This document shows positions 31,172-43,700 of a stretch of 64,000 nucleotides of DNA, in pieces. The DNA is from Daucus carota subsp. sativus (Eukaryota > Streptophyta > Magnoliopsida > Apiales > Apiaceae). Position 1 is the stretch's first letter, and each line of letters begins with the position of its first letter. Location of the stretch: NCBI RefSeq assembly GCF_001625215.2, contig NC_030387.2:310001-374000 (forward strand), in the 5' to 3' direction. Under the pieces are notes generated by a model that saw only the letters and a list, made by a program, of their open reading frames with translations, was not told the origin of the DNA and made no database searches. The translations under genes were made by a program, and so were the position numbers.

Positions 31172-32689
31172 CAATAATATTTGTAGCAAGTTAACTTACA
31201 TAGCGCAAGTCAATCACAAATTAATATTGCTCATTAGGACCATGCACATAATATAATTCTAATTGCTCTGTATGATGACATAATTATATTCCTAGCTAAT
31301 TATAAGAAGGAAATTAAGCCTTTTATTTCTTTAACAGAATTTGATAAGAAATAAAAAATATTATTCGATTCTATGAAACTTATAATTAATAGTTATGCAT
31401 TAATTTTACTAATGACCTTATCATCTAACCCAACTAATTATTTAGCATACTTATAACTTGAAATGTAGAAATAATCATTTTTTATGTTTGAAAATTTAAT
31501 CATCTGGACCTATCTCCCGTAATATAAAAGCATAAAGATGGTTGTTGGCCGGTGGTGTATAGATGTAGTTTAATTAAGAATCTAGAGGAGTGGGGTGTGT
31601 GGAGACTCAAAAATTTGAAGTCTTTGGAGACCCAAACATCCACCATTAAAAAGATATATCAATCAATGATCAGGATTAAAAATTGATTAAAACAGTTTTT
31701 TTTAAATTGAAAAACTGAAGTATAGGTATAATAAAAAAAAAGTACACGCGTGACTTAAGTTACGATTAAGTGCAAGCATATTCCGCACTTTGAGCAATCA
31801 GTTAATTGTCACCGTGAACAATATTTATCTTTCAAGTAGCAAATGGAGGACATTCTTCACTAGAAGTTGAAGGCAATCAAAAAGTTTGCCTTGAAGAACG
31901 CAAGACTTGGTTGTCATATGCAGAACATGAGTTCATTGTTTTAAGAGAGTACATTGTTCTGCACAAGAGTGCTAATTAAGAGGTATTTCTGTTATGCAGG
32001 ATAATTACACGTGTTCTCTAAATAAACTGCTAATGATTTATTGCCATCAAATACTGAGATGGATGGAAAATTACACAAGACACACAGTTTTGGAAAATCT
32101 GATGCAATACAAGAGAAATACAAGATAAAGTGTAGAACATGATAGAAGTACAAGATAAAGTGCAGAACATGAGCAATTAACGGAAACAACACGTTTATTG
32201 TTGAGTATTTTGCAAGCGGAGAAGATGAATGATAATTGTTGAAGAACACAATGGAAACAACTCTAGAATGATATACATGAAAGTGTAGCACATTATACAA
32301 AGTACAAAACGAGATAAACACTCTCTGATTTCCAGTTGTGTGTTTGTGATCGTCAGAAAGTATGAACGATCGTGTATACAAATGTATACTGTTGTAGGAG
32401 TTTTTTAATTACAAATAATAATTATGACAACGGTTAGATTATAACAAAATGGAGGGTTAGGATAAGAGTCTCCAATACTCTAAAGAAACATTGTCCCTAT
32501 ATAACTTACTTGTACTAGATAATATGTATCATAATTTTAAGAATATTTATTATGTTAACACGTATTCACACTAAATAAAACATGATAAATTGATAAATAA
32601 TAAATAATAATTCATAGAACATAATCATTAATAATAATCATATGTCTTTTTAACTAAAAATCATAAGACAATACAAACTAACACGGATG
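31172..32689. other. AT-rich spacer, no gene recognised
   Basis: A 129-codon minus frame at 31992-32381 (MYTRSFILSDDHKH...) has no recognised domain and looks like chance. A 24-nt phrase (near TACAAGATAAAGTG) is repeated at about 32121 and 32149. I see no transposon ends. Confidence 0.45.
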
Positions 32690-33990
32690 AATTCACTCTA
32701 CTATTGCAAGGTCATTTATTGCAATAAATAATTTTCAGGTTAATCAATAAGTAGTATAAGCTATCAAAGACAATAAATTTAATGATTTTTCTTCTCAAAC
32801 TCACAATCCTCATTTTAGAAATATTCTTGAGAGCATTGATAATTTCAAGGTCAATTGTATTCCCGAGGAGACTATATATCATATTGAGGTTGAATAATTA
32901 CCCATTTAAAGAAGGGGTTAGAGAATGGGTAGGGAATTTAGAATTTTCTATGTTTTGATATGGATTCTTTATTAAATATATGAAGTTTATGAGAGGTTGA
33001 AGGATCTTTTGTGAAAGTGTCCATACGATGGGTTATTGATCAATTGATGACCATAGGAAATTTCTACAATAAGCGACCTTAATGTATGCTAGTCAAGTTA
33101 ATGGAGTAGAGGTTTACTTACAAATCAATATCTAAAGGATAATTACCGAGTTTAAAGGGGGTTCAAGGATATTTTGTGAAAGTGTGGGCGTCCTGGATTA
33201 TCTGATCAATTGAAGATCTCAACATTCTACGATGGACGGACAATATTACATAGTTTGCTACTCAGGTTGATTGAGTAGCGCCAGACTTCAGTTACAAATA
33301 ATTGAACGATAATTTTAAGATATTGGATGAAATTACTTCAAATAATCTTAGAGCATATAATGGGATGAGTTCAAAGAAGGTAGCAAGGGCGAGAAGTTGA
33401 TCCATTGACACATTTCTCGATCAACATATATAGATGATTTCTCAATTTGAAGCTTTGAAAAAAAAAGCCTGAATCTAAATTAGTGGATATACATCAGCTC
33501 ATATGGTTCATCCAACTCTCAATATTCATGTCTTCTCTGATATGTGTGGAGAAATTGAACGCACGAATGTCCATTGATCAGCCATGATGCAGTCACAATG
33601 TGGTACTCTAAATTACTATACGGAGAATTCAAGTAATCCACATATCTATTCGTATTCCAATACATGCAATCCTTATTGGAGATGATCCCAAGTTTTGTAA
33701 GAACCAAAATGCTAGAATGAACACTAAATCAAAAGCAAAACAAGAAGTTTCAAAAGTGTATAAACTCCTTTGAGAATATGTTCATGAGAACCCTTTTATT
33801 GAAGCATTAGAGCAGATGGAGGAATTCGAAAAGCGTCGGCATTAACGAAAGAGTGTAGTGCTATATATTCCACATAAAATTTTGGTCAAGCTTTGTGTGA
33901 TTTGAATGCATGTATTAGTTTGATGGCTAATAGGAGTATTTTCTAATCTATCTTGCCCAATTATTATTTTTGATGACTTTTTCTATTTTC
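32690..33990 (+). pseudogene. Degenerate Ty3/gypsy gag relic
   Basis: The plus-strand translation, broken by many stops, follows the order of an Athila/Tat-type gag: NPHFRNILESIDNFKVN, then YEVYERLKDLL and KCPYDGL, then DQLKISTFYDG, then NNLRAYNGMSSKK-like. Related copies follow gene F (36572-37355), precede gene G (51171-52045), and follow genes G and H. Here no PR-10 gene lies directly upstream, so this seems to be a unit whose gene was lost. Confidence 0.65.
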
Positions 33991-34339
33991 TTGAAGCTGG
34001 GATTGGTGAATTTAAGGCTAGCTAGTTGAGTAAGACTACCGCTTGCAGATAGATCACATGCATATCCAAGGAGTATCATTAAAAACCTTGTTGTAATAAA
34101 GGCTAATTAATTTTTCTTTCTAGGGAATTTTATTGTTATTGATATAGATGAAGATGAAGAGATATATTTCCTTTTGGAAGACCTTTCCTGGCCACAGGAA
34201 GAACATCTATGGATGATGAGAAAAGGGAGTTAACTATGCGAGTGATAACCACCTAACCTTTAATGTTTTCTCTGTCGACAGTGTTAGAGTTTTCCCCTAT
34301 CCAGTTGACTATATTTAATCCATAAAATTTTGGAAGTGC

Positions 34340-34782
34340 CATAAAGTTTTGGATCTATTTTAAATGCCATAAAATGGTAAGAACAGAGCAAATTTCGAAG
34401 GACACATATGTCATAAGTTTGAGTTTTCTCCAATCCTTATCATGGAAGTTCGTCATAATAATTCCGTCGTAAGATAACTACCAACGGAAAGTTCCTTCGC
34501 AAGATAAAAATTGCTCAAAAAAAAATGAAACCGGAGGCCGGCAATATACATATGGCCGTCTTAAGCCGGTCGATTTTATCTCGACACTTTTTTGGTGTCG
34601 GTCAGTTTTATGCAGTAGGTTTTGTCCTTTTTTTTAGTGTTTACGACGCCTGCCAAAAATTGTGACGTTCTTTCGAACTCACTACTTGAGCAAAAATGAT
34701 GGAATATATTTTTCGTAATTTGGGAACTTGAGACGGATTAAAGCTTTAAATTCCGTCGTAAACAGGCGAGTTTGTTGTAGTG
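34340..34782. mobile_element. CACTA-type element remnant (F unit)
   Basis: It shares GTTTTGGATCTATTTTAAATG, TTCCGTCGTAAGATAACTACC and the terminal GAGTTTGTTGTAGTG with 52049-53095, followed by ATT. The left end is missing. Confidence 0.65.
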
Positions 34783-34853
34783 ATTCTTGAAGCTGGAAGC
34801 TGGGATTCGGTGAATTTAAGCCTAGTTCAGTGAGACTACCACTTCCACATTTT

Positions 34854-34880
34854 TTCTTGTTCGTGCTTCTGGACACCCAT
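34854..34880 (-). pseudogene. Inverted relic of a PR-10 5' end upstream of gene F
   Basis: The minus strand reads MGVQKHEQE from an ATG at 34880, 26 of 27 nt identical to live family members such as gene B. It is the least decayed of the six relics. Similarity stops after codon nine. Confidence 0.8.
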
Positions 34881-34901
34881 GATTTTTTTGCAATACAATA
34901 A

Positions 34902-35194
34902 TATTGTTGTGTTTGGTTGGGATGAATGAAAATGGAGAGCATAGAATTATGAGATTTGAATTATTATTTAGTTGATTGTATAATAATTTCATTCCTTCCA
35001 TCGTTAATTAACTAGAGCTCAAACCCTCCATTTTGTGAAAGAATGCTTCATTCCTTGTCATACCAATTTTCTACCCAAATCTTATCATAAAAATTTTGCC
35101 CTCACTCATTTTTTTCACGGTCCTCCCTCCTACACTCTATTATTTTCTTTTATTTATACTCATTCCATTCCATTCACCCCAACCAAACACAACA
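34902..35194. mobile_element. Tourist-like MITE upstream of gene F
   Basis: Terminal repeats are TTGTGTTTGG and CCAAACACAA, with TAA on both sides (34899-34901, 35195-35197), which suits PIF/Harbinger. It is inserted in the inverted PR-10 leader. The same place in genes B and D (4376-4378) is an empty site with a single TAA. Confidence 0.75.
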
Positions 35195-35484
35195 TAACTT
35201 AAGATACGAGAAAAGCAAAAGGAATCCGAAAGGAACTGAAGGTTTATGCTGTGAGATTGATACAATGATATTAGAGAACTCGGATTAGCTGTTTAAAGTG
35301 CCACCACTCAAATGAAATGATAGATCTGGTCTAATATCGTAATATTATAGTAATGTATGTGTTTCATGTTTATTTCTTTTTAAGTTGATTCAAGATCATT
35401 CAGGATGATTTCAATACTCGGACAGATAGATGACTAGCTAGATGTTGCAGTGAATTGAAGTTTTTAATGTTATTCTAGAAAGCA

Positions 35485-35490
35485 TTGACT
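35485..35490 (+). promoter_or_regulatory. W-box core upstream of gene F (TTGACT)
   Basis: Conserved in place with gene B. The function as a WRKY site is inferred. Confidence 0.4.
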
Positions 35491-35721
35491 TGAATTTATG
35501 TTGATGCTGTCATATTTTCTTTGTAAGAATTAAGATTACAAACACGAGTTCTCGTATATACCTTTGAACTCAAGCTAGTCAAGTCTTTCTAGAATATGAT
35601 TTAAAGATTAAACGTGCACAGCACCTTGCATGTAAACTCCGATTATCTTGCAAGATCTTATATTTATTTAAAAGTTCTAAACCAAAACTGCATCAACATC
35701 CTGATATTCAGCTACTGGCAC

Positions 35722-35729
35722 TACAAATA
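35722..35729 (+). promoter_or_regulatory. TATA-like element of gene F (TACAAATA)
   Basis: 108 bp before the ATG, with the C variant shared with G, H, I, C and E. Confidence 0.5.
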
Positions 35730-35836
35730 GCTGCTTTGAGTTCTCTAATTTCATCATCTACATCTCACAGCAAAAACCTCGAGTTCTTTTTCTTTGCTCA
35801 TATATATATATTCTGCTATCATTCTCCAAGAAAATC

Positions 35837-36417
35837 ATGGTTCTCCAGAAGCACGAACAAGAAATTACCTCCTCACTATCAGCAGACAAAATATTTAATG
35901 GATTGATTGTTGATGTTGATACCATTTTCCCCAAGGCCGCTCCCGGAGCATACAAAAATGTCGAAATTAAAGGTGATGGTGGAGTTGGAACCATCAAGCA
36001 CATCACTCTACCTGATGGTTAGTTTCTTCTATATATATCAACTACTTAATTAATTGGTTATCAGTAGGTTCATATAAAAAATATATTTAAAAATCTCATT
36101 AAATTAGTTTTATGCACTTTTATGAATATTCAGGCAGCCCAGTCACAACAATGACCCTTAAAACTGATGCCCTGGACAAGGAGGCATGCACCGTCGAATA
36201 CAGCATCATCGATGGAGACGTTCTGTTGGGACTCATTGACAAAGTTGAAACTCATCTTGTCGTTGTGCCAAATGCTGACGGAGGAAGCACCACCAAGACT
36301 ACGACCATATTCCACACCAAAGGTGATGCTGTCGTCCCAGAAGAGAACATTAAGTATTCTGAGGAGCAGAACATATCGGTATTCAAGGCTATTGAGGCCT
36401 ATCTCATTGCAAATTAA
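35837..36417 (+). CDS. PR10: PR-10/Bet v 1-family protein, gene F
   Basis: Exons are 35837-36017 and 36134-36417 with a 116-bp intron. The product is 154 residues with the P-loop at 46-54 and Cys79. It belongs to the Asp17/Thr29 subgroup with G, H and I. Unique changes are Val2 in place of the otherwise fixed Gly2 and Lys70 in place of Arg70. In Bet v 1 proteins residue 2 becomes the N-terminus after Met removal, so Val2 may change processing (inference). The downstream flank has been replaced, soon after the poly(A) signal, by a gypsy gag relic. The role is as for gene B. Confidence 0.94.
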
Positions 36418-36571
36418 TCACGTCTATGTGTGTGAGTGTGTGATTTCTATAACTCTGTGGTGTATGTTAATTGTGTGACAAGTACTTTTATGCTCCTGGA
36501 TGAGTGATTAAGATCCAGTACTTCTGTTTGTTTGCTGAATCTAATAAAAAGAGACTCAACTATGCATGACA

Positions 36572-37355
36572 TTCTCTCTACTATTGCAAGGCCTTACTGC
36601 AATAAATAATTTTCAGGTTGACAGAAAAATAATATAAGCTATCAACGACAACAAATTTAATGGCCTTTCTCCTCAATATCATAATCCTCATTTTAGAAAT
36701 TTTCTTGATCACAGCATTGATAACTTCAAGGTCAATGATGTTCCTAATTAAGGAGATTATCATATTGAAGTTGAATAGTTGCTCACTTGAGAAAAAGGCT
36801 AGAGAATGGCTAGGAAACTCAAAATTTTCTACATTTTGATATAGATTATTTATTGTACGATATATGAAGTTTATGAGAGGTTCAAGGGTCTTTTGTGAAA
36901 CTGTCCACATGATACATTATTTGATCAATTGAAGATCCGAAAATTCTACAATGGGCCAAGCATACTGTTTGCCACTCAAGTTGTTGGCCAGAGGTTCACT
37001 TACAAATCAATATTTGGAGGATAATTATGAGATATTAGAAGATATAACTTTAAATAATTTAGAGCATATAATGGGACGAGTTCAAAAAAAGTAGGCGGGG
37101 CACCAAAGTAAATTAATAGATAAGTTCCGCTTGGAGATTCAAAAAGTGTCAAGTGAATACATAATAGCCTTACATTTGAAATCAATCATATGAATATAGT
37201 TAGGAAAAGATACTTATTCCTAGGAATTAGGAAGCTAAAGGCCTAGCTTTAATTTTCTTGGGATTTATTTAGTGATAATTGTGTTAGTATATATTTATTT
37301 AGTGACAATTTGGTTACTAGTTGAATTGATTTATATTTTGCTTGAACTGAGGGAA
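36572..37355 (+). pseudogene. Degenerate Ty3/gypsy gag relic after gene F
   Basis: Plus-strand fragments read NPHFRNFLDHSIDNFKVND, EKKAREWLGNSKFSTF and FDQLKIRKFYNG, in gag order with stops between. The minus frame at 36581-36910 is a shadow. The young Tekay-like element is inserted next to its end. Confidence 0.65.
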
Positions 37356-37360
37356 AGATT

Positions 37361-39546
37361 TGTAACGCCCCCAAACCCGTATTTCACAGATTTAGGTCGT
37401 CACAAGAAATTCAGCAACCTGCATGCATTACATAACTTGTCCCACAAGTTCCAGGGTCTAACATCCACTTACAAATAGTCTAGATTACGATTACAATAAT
37501 AAGTCCAAGGTTACAAACTATTATTAATATAATAAGAGTAAACATCGGTGTCACGGAGATGAGCCTTCGCACCCTTTGTATCCTTCGAACTTCACGCCTT
37601 GCCCTTGCCCTTGACGTTACCCTCTTTCTGATTGTCCTTCTCAGTCTCGCCATATTCTGTCTTCACTGTTTGAAAGAAAAATAGAGAATTTCGCAAGTAT
37701 GAGCAATTAAATAGCTCAGCAAGTCCAATGCTATGAAAAGGTATTTGCTAAGAAATCAAAAAGCTCACATTACTATGGTGGCACATAGTAAAAAGAAGTA
37801 GCATAGAACCACACATAGAGAATGAACATTTTAAAGATTAAGGAATATACGATACTGGTCTCCATCCTTGACGGTTCCACCTCATGGCTCGATCACCGCC
37901 ATTTGGTAACAACCATCCTGTGTCGCCCTCGCAGTCTGATCGCGACCGTCGAATGGCGCCACCCACAATTTCCACACTTTGCTAGCACAAGGGTTATCAC
38001 TTTCAACCCTCAAATTCTTACCCCACAAAGAGAATTTATATTTCCACCACTTCCACGAATGTAATTCATTCGTGTTGACCAGTTGTAAGCAGCTTTCTCC
38101 AGACCATTAGAAAATGTCTCGGCACCAAAGGAGATTTCCAACTCTTTTTCTTGGATGTGAACAAATACACCCAGCAGTACAACTTGGAAAAATTATACCC
38201 AAAGAAGGTAAATAATCCAAATAGAAGGGAATACAAGTCCAGAAAGGAGATGAAGAGTCAACCGATTGGTTGTTAATTAGAGGGTATAGAACAGTAATTA
38301 TTCAAGATTTGGTATAAAGTGGGAGGAGTGGAAGAGGAAATATCGACAAGGACTTGGCACGGAATAACCCATTCGTAGACGAGAATCACGAATAAAAGAA
38401 ATCTTTAATGGACCGTTTACTAACGGAAGTGAGGATTCAAAATATAAGTTAAAAGCGTTACTTCATGCTAGGGTGTAGCGAATAAAATTGAGAAGACAAA
38501 TAGTTTCTTTGAATACAAGTGTGGAAAGAGGTAACACCGATATTAAAATATTACGAAGGGTAACAGTCAACCCGAAATAGAGGTGGACTTAGTTAACGAA
38601 GAATGTGAGTATTTAATTTGAGCAAGACCCTAATATTCCGTTTCTGGCCCGTCTTCACGAAGTAAACGACCGGCGATTAATTAATCGGAATCTCAGATAT
38701 ACAATAAATTATTGAGCAGAACATATCTGAAATAATAATAACAACATAAATCCGGCACATCAAGAGAGCAGGATAAAGTGGACTTGCCTGATTACTTCCG
38801 CTACTAGCTTGGTCCAAAAAGATAATTAAACGTGACTGCTTACTAGCAGTTAATTCTCTAATAAAACAGAAACAAGAGATTTAGTATTTAATATTAAACA
38901 AGGAGTCTCGATTAACTATTATAACGACTTAACACCCTTGCCACCATTATCTTATTTAACCAATTTACCAATTAATGTTTTCTAAACTAACTTGTCAATT
39001 AACCTTTAAATCTCAACGTTTTATTATTCTTAAATATCCGCTCCAACACAATTACTATCCTAAATTCCCAAAATCCACCTTGGTACTCACATAGATTGTT
39101 AAGTCTTTTATTTTAATATTAATTAGTATTAACTAATCCCTCCTTTCCTCATAAAATAGACAAGGTGTTTCTTTTATTATCAATTTGTTAATATATAATC
39201 CAAATTATTAATTAACCTCTAAACCTCAACTTAAATACCCCAAACCAATTTAATTATGGTCCCAATAAATCCTAAACTCCCAAAATTTCACAACTTAGTC
39301 ATATAATTCTAAATTTTTATTTTAGTCCAAGTCTCTCAACCCCAACTAATTCTTTAATATATATTATTATGATTTATATCCTAATTTTCCATCCAATCAA
39401 CTTTATTAAGCATATTACCATTAATTAAATCCCAGCTGCCAATTTACTCTCCTACCCCTGCTCACCCACCACCCTGCTATACCTCCGACGGCGGCTCCGG
39501 CGGCTTCGCCGCCGTACACCCTCCCCTGAACCTCTCTACCCACCAG

Positions 39547-39586
<40 letters not shown>

Positions 39587-40686
39587 GTCGCGCGTTCACG
39601 GCGACTCTACAGCCACCAACGGTGGTCCTGCCACCGTTCTGCCACCTCCCTCGCTCGGCCTTCTCCGACCTACAGCCACCATCGTCGTCGACGATGGGGC
39701 TCCTACCCCTCCCAACTCCATCATCAACCCACCTCCACCTCTCTACCACCCCTCTCCCTGCGATTCGAGGCGTCGCGGTGGTGTAGCCACCGTCGACCGC
39801 CACAGCTCCGTCCCCGACGGCCACCATTCAGCCCATCCAACACCACTCTCCCCCCCCTTAAACTCAAACCCCAATTTAATTTCAGTAATCATTCATCAAA
39901 ACACAAAAGCCCCAACTCAATTCATAAACCCTAACCCTAATTTTGAAATCGATTTGGGGGAAAATGTGTACCACCCTCGTACACCCTCTGCTTGTATTCA
40001 CTTCTCACCCAAGCTCCAAAACCCCCAACTTAATTTAATCAAGCACTCGCAACTCCCAAAAAAAAACTCTCAAATTAAATAAAACCCTAGTTTAAGCTTA
40101 ATTGGGTAAAGTGGGGACACAACTATATACACAGGTACACATCACAGTATCAATAAAAGAAATAGAAAGAGTGTACTACTGCCAGTGATAAGCACATGGA
40201 TGTTTCACACTAAAGTGGGTCCAAGCACCCATGCTCAACGATTAAACATTTGTGAAGTAGTTATTTAATACTATCACAGATGGAAGTCAAAATTTATTAC
40301 CTTGTCTGCAGTTACTAAATCTCCTTGTCAATCTTTACTTCAAACCCCACTTTCCTTCTTCTCCGCTGGTCTTTGCCCTCTTGTGTTAACTAGTGCCCGA
40401 CTGAACTATCCACTAACCCTCTGGTATTTATAATATTAATTATAGATAATTGCACCCAAGGACAATTTTATTAATACCTTATTCCTATGAGGTCCTTGCG
40501 AGCAATTAGAAATATTTCTATTTATTATTGCTACTATCGTTGGTGTACTCAAAAATGTTTAATTAATACATATTTCTTGCATATTTTAATAAGAAATTAT
40601 GTATATAACAAAAATAAATTCCACCAAACTTAATAATTAAATTCGTAAATTATGGACGACTTACTAGTGAAAATATGGTCATTACA
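37361..40686 (-). repeat. 3' LTR of the Tekay-like element (3,326 bp)
   Basis: Begins TGTAATGACC and ends GGGGGCGTTACA on the minus strand. It contains a (CT)n run near 39546-39583 that is 24 bp shorter than in the other LTR, which accounts for the whole length difference. Two substitutions were noticed (near 39511 and 40557). Confidence 0.95.
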
Positions 40687-40704
40687 GTCTCTCCCCCTTA
40701 AAGG
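40687..40704 (-). other. Polypurine tract of the Tekay-like element
   Basis: The minus strand reads CCTTTAAGGGGGAGAGAC directly before the 3' LTR start. This is the plus-strand primer for reverse transcription. Confidence 0.8.
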
Positions 40705-40719
40705 ATTCCGTCCTCGGAA

Positions 40720-43700
40720 TCATGGTTCATCGTTGAATAAAGAAGGATGATTCTTTCGCATTTCATCTTCCAGTTCCCAAGTCGCCTCCTCTACAGCTCT
40801 ATTTTGCCATATTACTTTTACCAACTTTACTTTCTTCGTCCTTAATTCTTGCAGCTTGGTATCTATTATTCGAACCGTCCTTTCTTCGTAAGTTAAGTCG
40901 GGTTGTACATTTATGGGCTCGTATTTCAGAATGTGTCGACTGTCGGTCTTGTAAGCTTTTAGTAATGACACATGGAATACATCATGAATGTGTTGCAAAT
41001 CGGGGGGTAGAGCTAGTTGGTAAGAAACTGATCCAACTTTCTTTAATATCTCAAATGGCCCAATATAACGTGGACTCAGCTTGTTTCTTTTTCCGAATCT
41101 CACTACACCTTTCCATGGTGACACCTTTAACAGTACCTTCTCTCCAACATCAAAACTCATGTCTCTTCTCCCCAAGTCCGCGTACTTCCTCTGTCTATCT
41201 TGAGCAGCTACTAGCCTTTTCTTGATTGTTTCTACTGATTGCTTTGTTTGCTCAATCAGTTCAGGGCCCAAAACCCTCTTTTCGCCCACTTCACCCCAAC
41301 ACAAAGGCGATCTACACTTTCTTCCATACAAAGCCTCGTAAGGTGCCATTCCGATACTTGAATGATAACTATTATTATAAGCAAATTCCACTAGAGGCAG
41401 ATGATCATCCCAGCTTCCTTTAAAGTCTAACGAGCAGGCTCTTAACATGTCTTCAATTGTTTGGATCGTCCTTTCACTTTGCCCATCGGTTTGTGGATGA
41501 TAAGCGGTACTTAAATTTAACTTAGTTCCCAAACATTCCTGAAAAGTTTGCCAGAATCTCGAGGTAAATCTCGCATCTCTATCTGATACAATCGACACTG
41601 GCACACCATGACGAGTCACGATCTCCTTTAAGTACATACCTACCAACTTTTCGATTGTATACTTTTCGCTGATTGGTAGAAAATGAGCCGATTTCGTAAG
41701 TCGATCTATGATAACCCATATGGCGTCATGCTTTAATCGGGTTTGTGGCAATCCCATAATGAAATCCATAGTTATATGCTCCCATTTCCACTCCGGAATC
41801 TCCAACGGCTGCAGTAGTCCACTGGGTCGTTGGTGTTCTGCCTTCACCCTCTGACATGTCAGGCATTTGCTTACCCACTCTGCGATTTCTCGTTTCATAT
41901 TTGGCCACCAGTAGTGTTTCTTAAGATCCTGATACATCTTTGTACTTCCTGGATGTATAGAGTACCTTGAATCATGGGCTTCACTTAAAATTTCACCTTT
42001 CAATTCATCAACCTTAGGAATCCATATCCGATTATCAAATCTCTTAATCCCCTTCTCATCTTTCGGGCAGAGATACTCCTCTCCTGACAACTCATTCCTT
42101 TGTTCTTCCATCACCTTCTCTTGACACCTCTTAATCTTTTCTAGAAGTTCCGGTTGTACCAACATCACATAGACTCTTTCTCCTTCCAAACTCAAATCTT
42201 TAATTTCCAACTCTAACTTCTCTATGTCCTTTCTCAATTCTACAGGTATGGTTAACAAATTCAGTCTTTCTTTTCGACTTAGCGCATCCGCTACTACATT
42301 TGCTTTGCCAGGGTGATAATTGATGGAACAGTCATAATCCTTGATCAACTCGAGCCACCTTCTCTGCCTCATATTCAGTTCCTTTTGGGTAAATAAATAT
42401 TTCAAGCTCTTGTGATCAGTGTATATCTCACACTTCTCCCCATATAAATAATGTCGCCAAATCTTCAACGCGAACACAATTGCTGCTAGCTCCAGATCGT
42501 GGGTAGGATACCTCAATTCATACTCTTTTAGTTGTCTAGAGGCGTAAGCAATTACCTTCATGTGCTGCATTAGTACACACCCTAAGCCTTTGTGAGACGC
42601 GTCACTATAGATGACGAAGCTACCACTATCATCAGGTAACGTCAAAACAGGAGCTGTAGTAAGTCTTTTCTTAAGTTCTTGAAAACTTTCTTCGCACTTT
42701 GGTGTCCATTCAAACTTTTCCTCCTTCCTGGTTAATCGTGTCAAAGGAGTTGCAATCTTTGCGAAATCTTGTACGAATCTTCGATAATAACCCGCCAATC
42801 CAAGGAAACTTCTAACTTCGGTCGGAGTCCTAGGCCTTTCCCAATTTGTCACTGCTTCGATCTTTGCAGGGTCTACTGAGATACCATCCTTTGAAACTAC
42901 ATGTCCTAAGAACTGCACTTGCCCTAACCAAAACTCACATTTTGAAAATTTCGCATACAACCTTTCTTTTCTCAGGACTTCTAGAGTTGTTCTTAAATGC
43001 TCTGCATGCTCTTCTCGCGTCTTAGAGTAAATCAGAATATCATCAATAAAAACTATCACAAACTTATCCAGGTACTTCTTGAACACCCTATTCATAAGAT
43101 CCATAAAAGCTGCAGGTGCATTAGTTAGTCCAAAAGGCATCACCAGAAACTCATAATGTCCATACCTTGTCCTAAAAGCCGTCTTTGGCACATCTTCAGG
43201 CTTAATCTTAAGTTGATGGTATCCGGATCTTAAGTCAATCTTAGAAAAATGAGCTGCTCCCTTTAATTGGTCAAATAAATCGTCGATCCTTGGTAGTGGG
43301 TACTTATTCTTAATGGTCACCTTGTTCAACTCCCTATAATCAATACACAGTCTCATGCTTCCATCCTTTTTCTTTACGAATAAAACTGGGGCTCCCCATG
43401 GAGATATGCTTGGTCGAATAACTCCCTTCTCCAACAGTTCCTGCAATTGTGTCGCCAATTCTTTCATCTCGACAGGTGCCATCCTATAAGGAGCTTTCGA
43501 TATAGGTGCAGTACCAGGTACAAGATCTATTGTAAACTCAATTTCCCTATCCGGTGGTAATCCTGGTAATTCGTCAGGGAAAACATCCTTATACTCGTTT
43601 ACTACCGGAATCTCTTCTATTTTAGGAGTCTGTTTCTTTGTGTCGATCACGTAAGCCAAATAGGCCTGACTTCCTTGACGAAGCAGTTTCTTGGCCTGAA

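Noticed and set aside
31992-32381. 129-codon minus frame as a host gene
   Set aside because: No recognised motif, AT-biased composition, no promoter or splice context. Left as unassigned spacer.
36581-36910. 109-codon minus frame repeated at 54922 and 58428
   Set aside because: The meaningful reading is on the plus strand, where a gag order is visible. This frame is a shadow.
39477-39827. Arg/Gly-rich minus frame in the LTR (also 49586-49960)
   Set aside because: It derives from (CT)n and a GC-rich patch and differs by the repeat length. No sign of selection or a domain.
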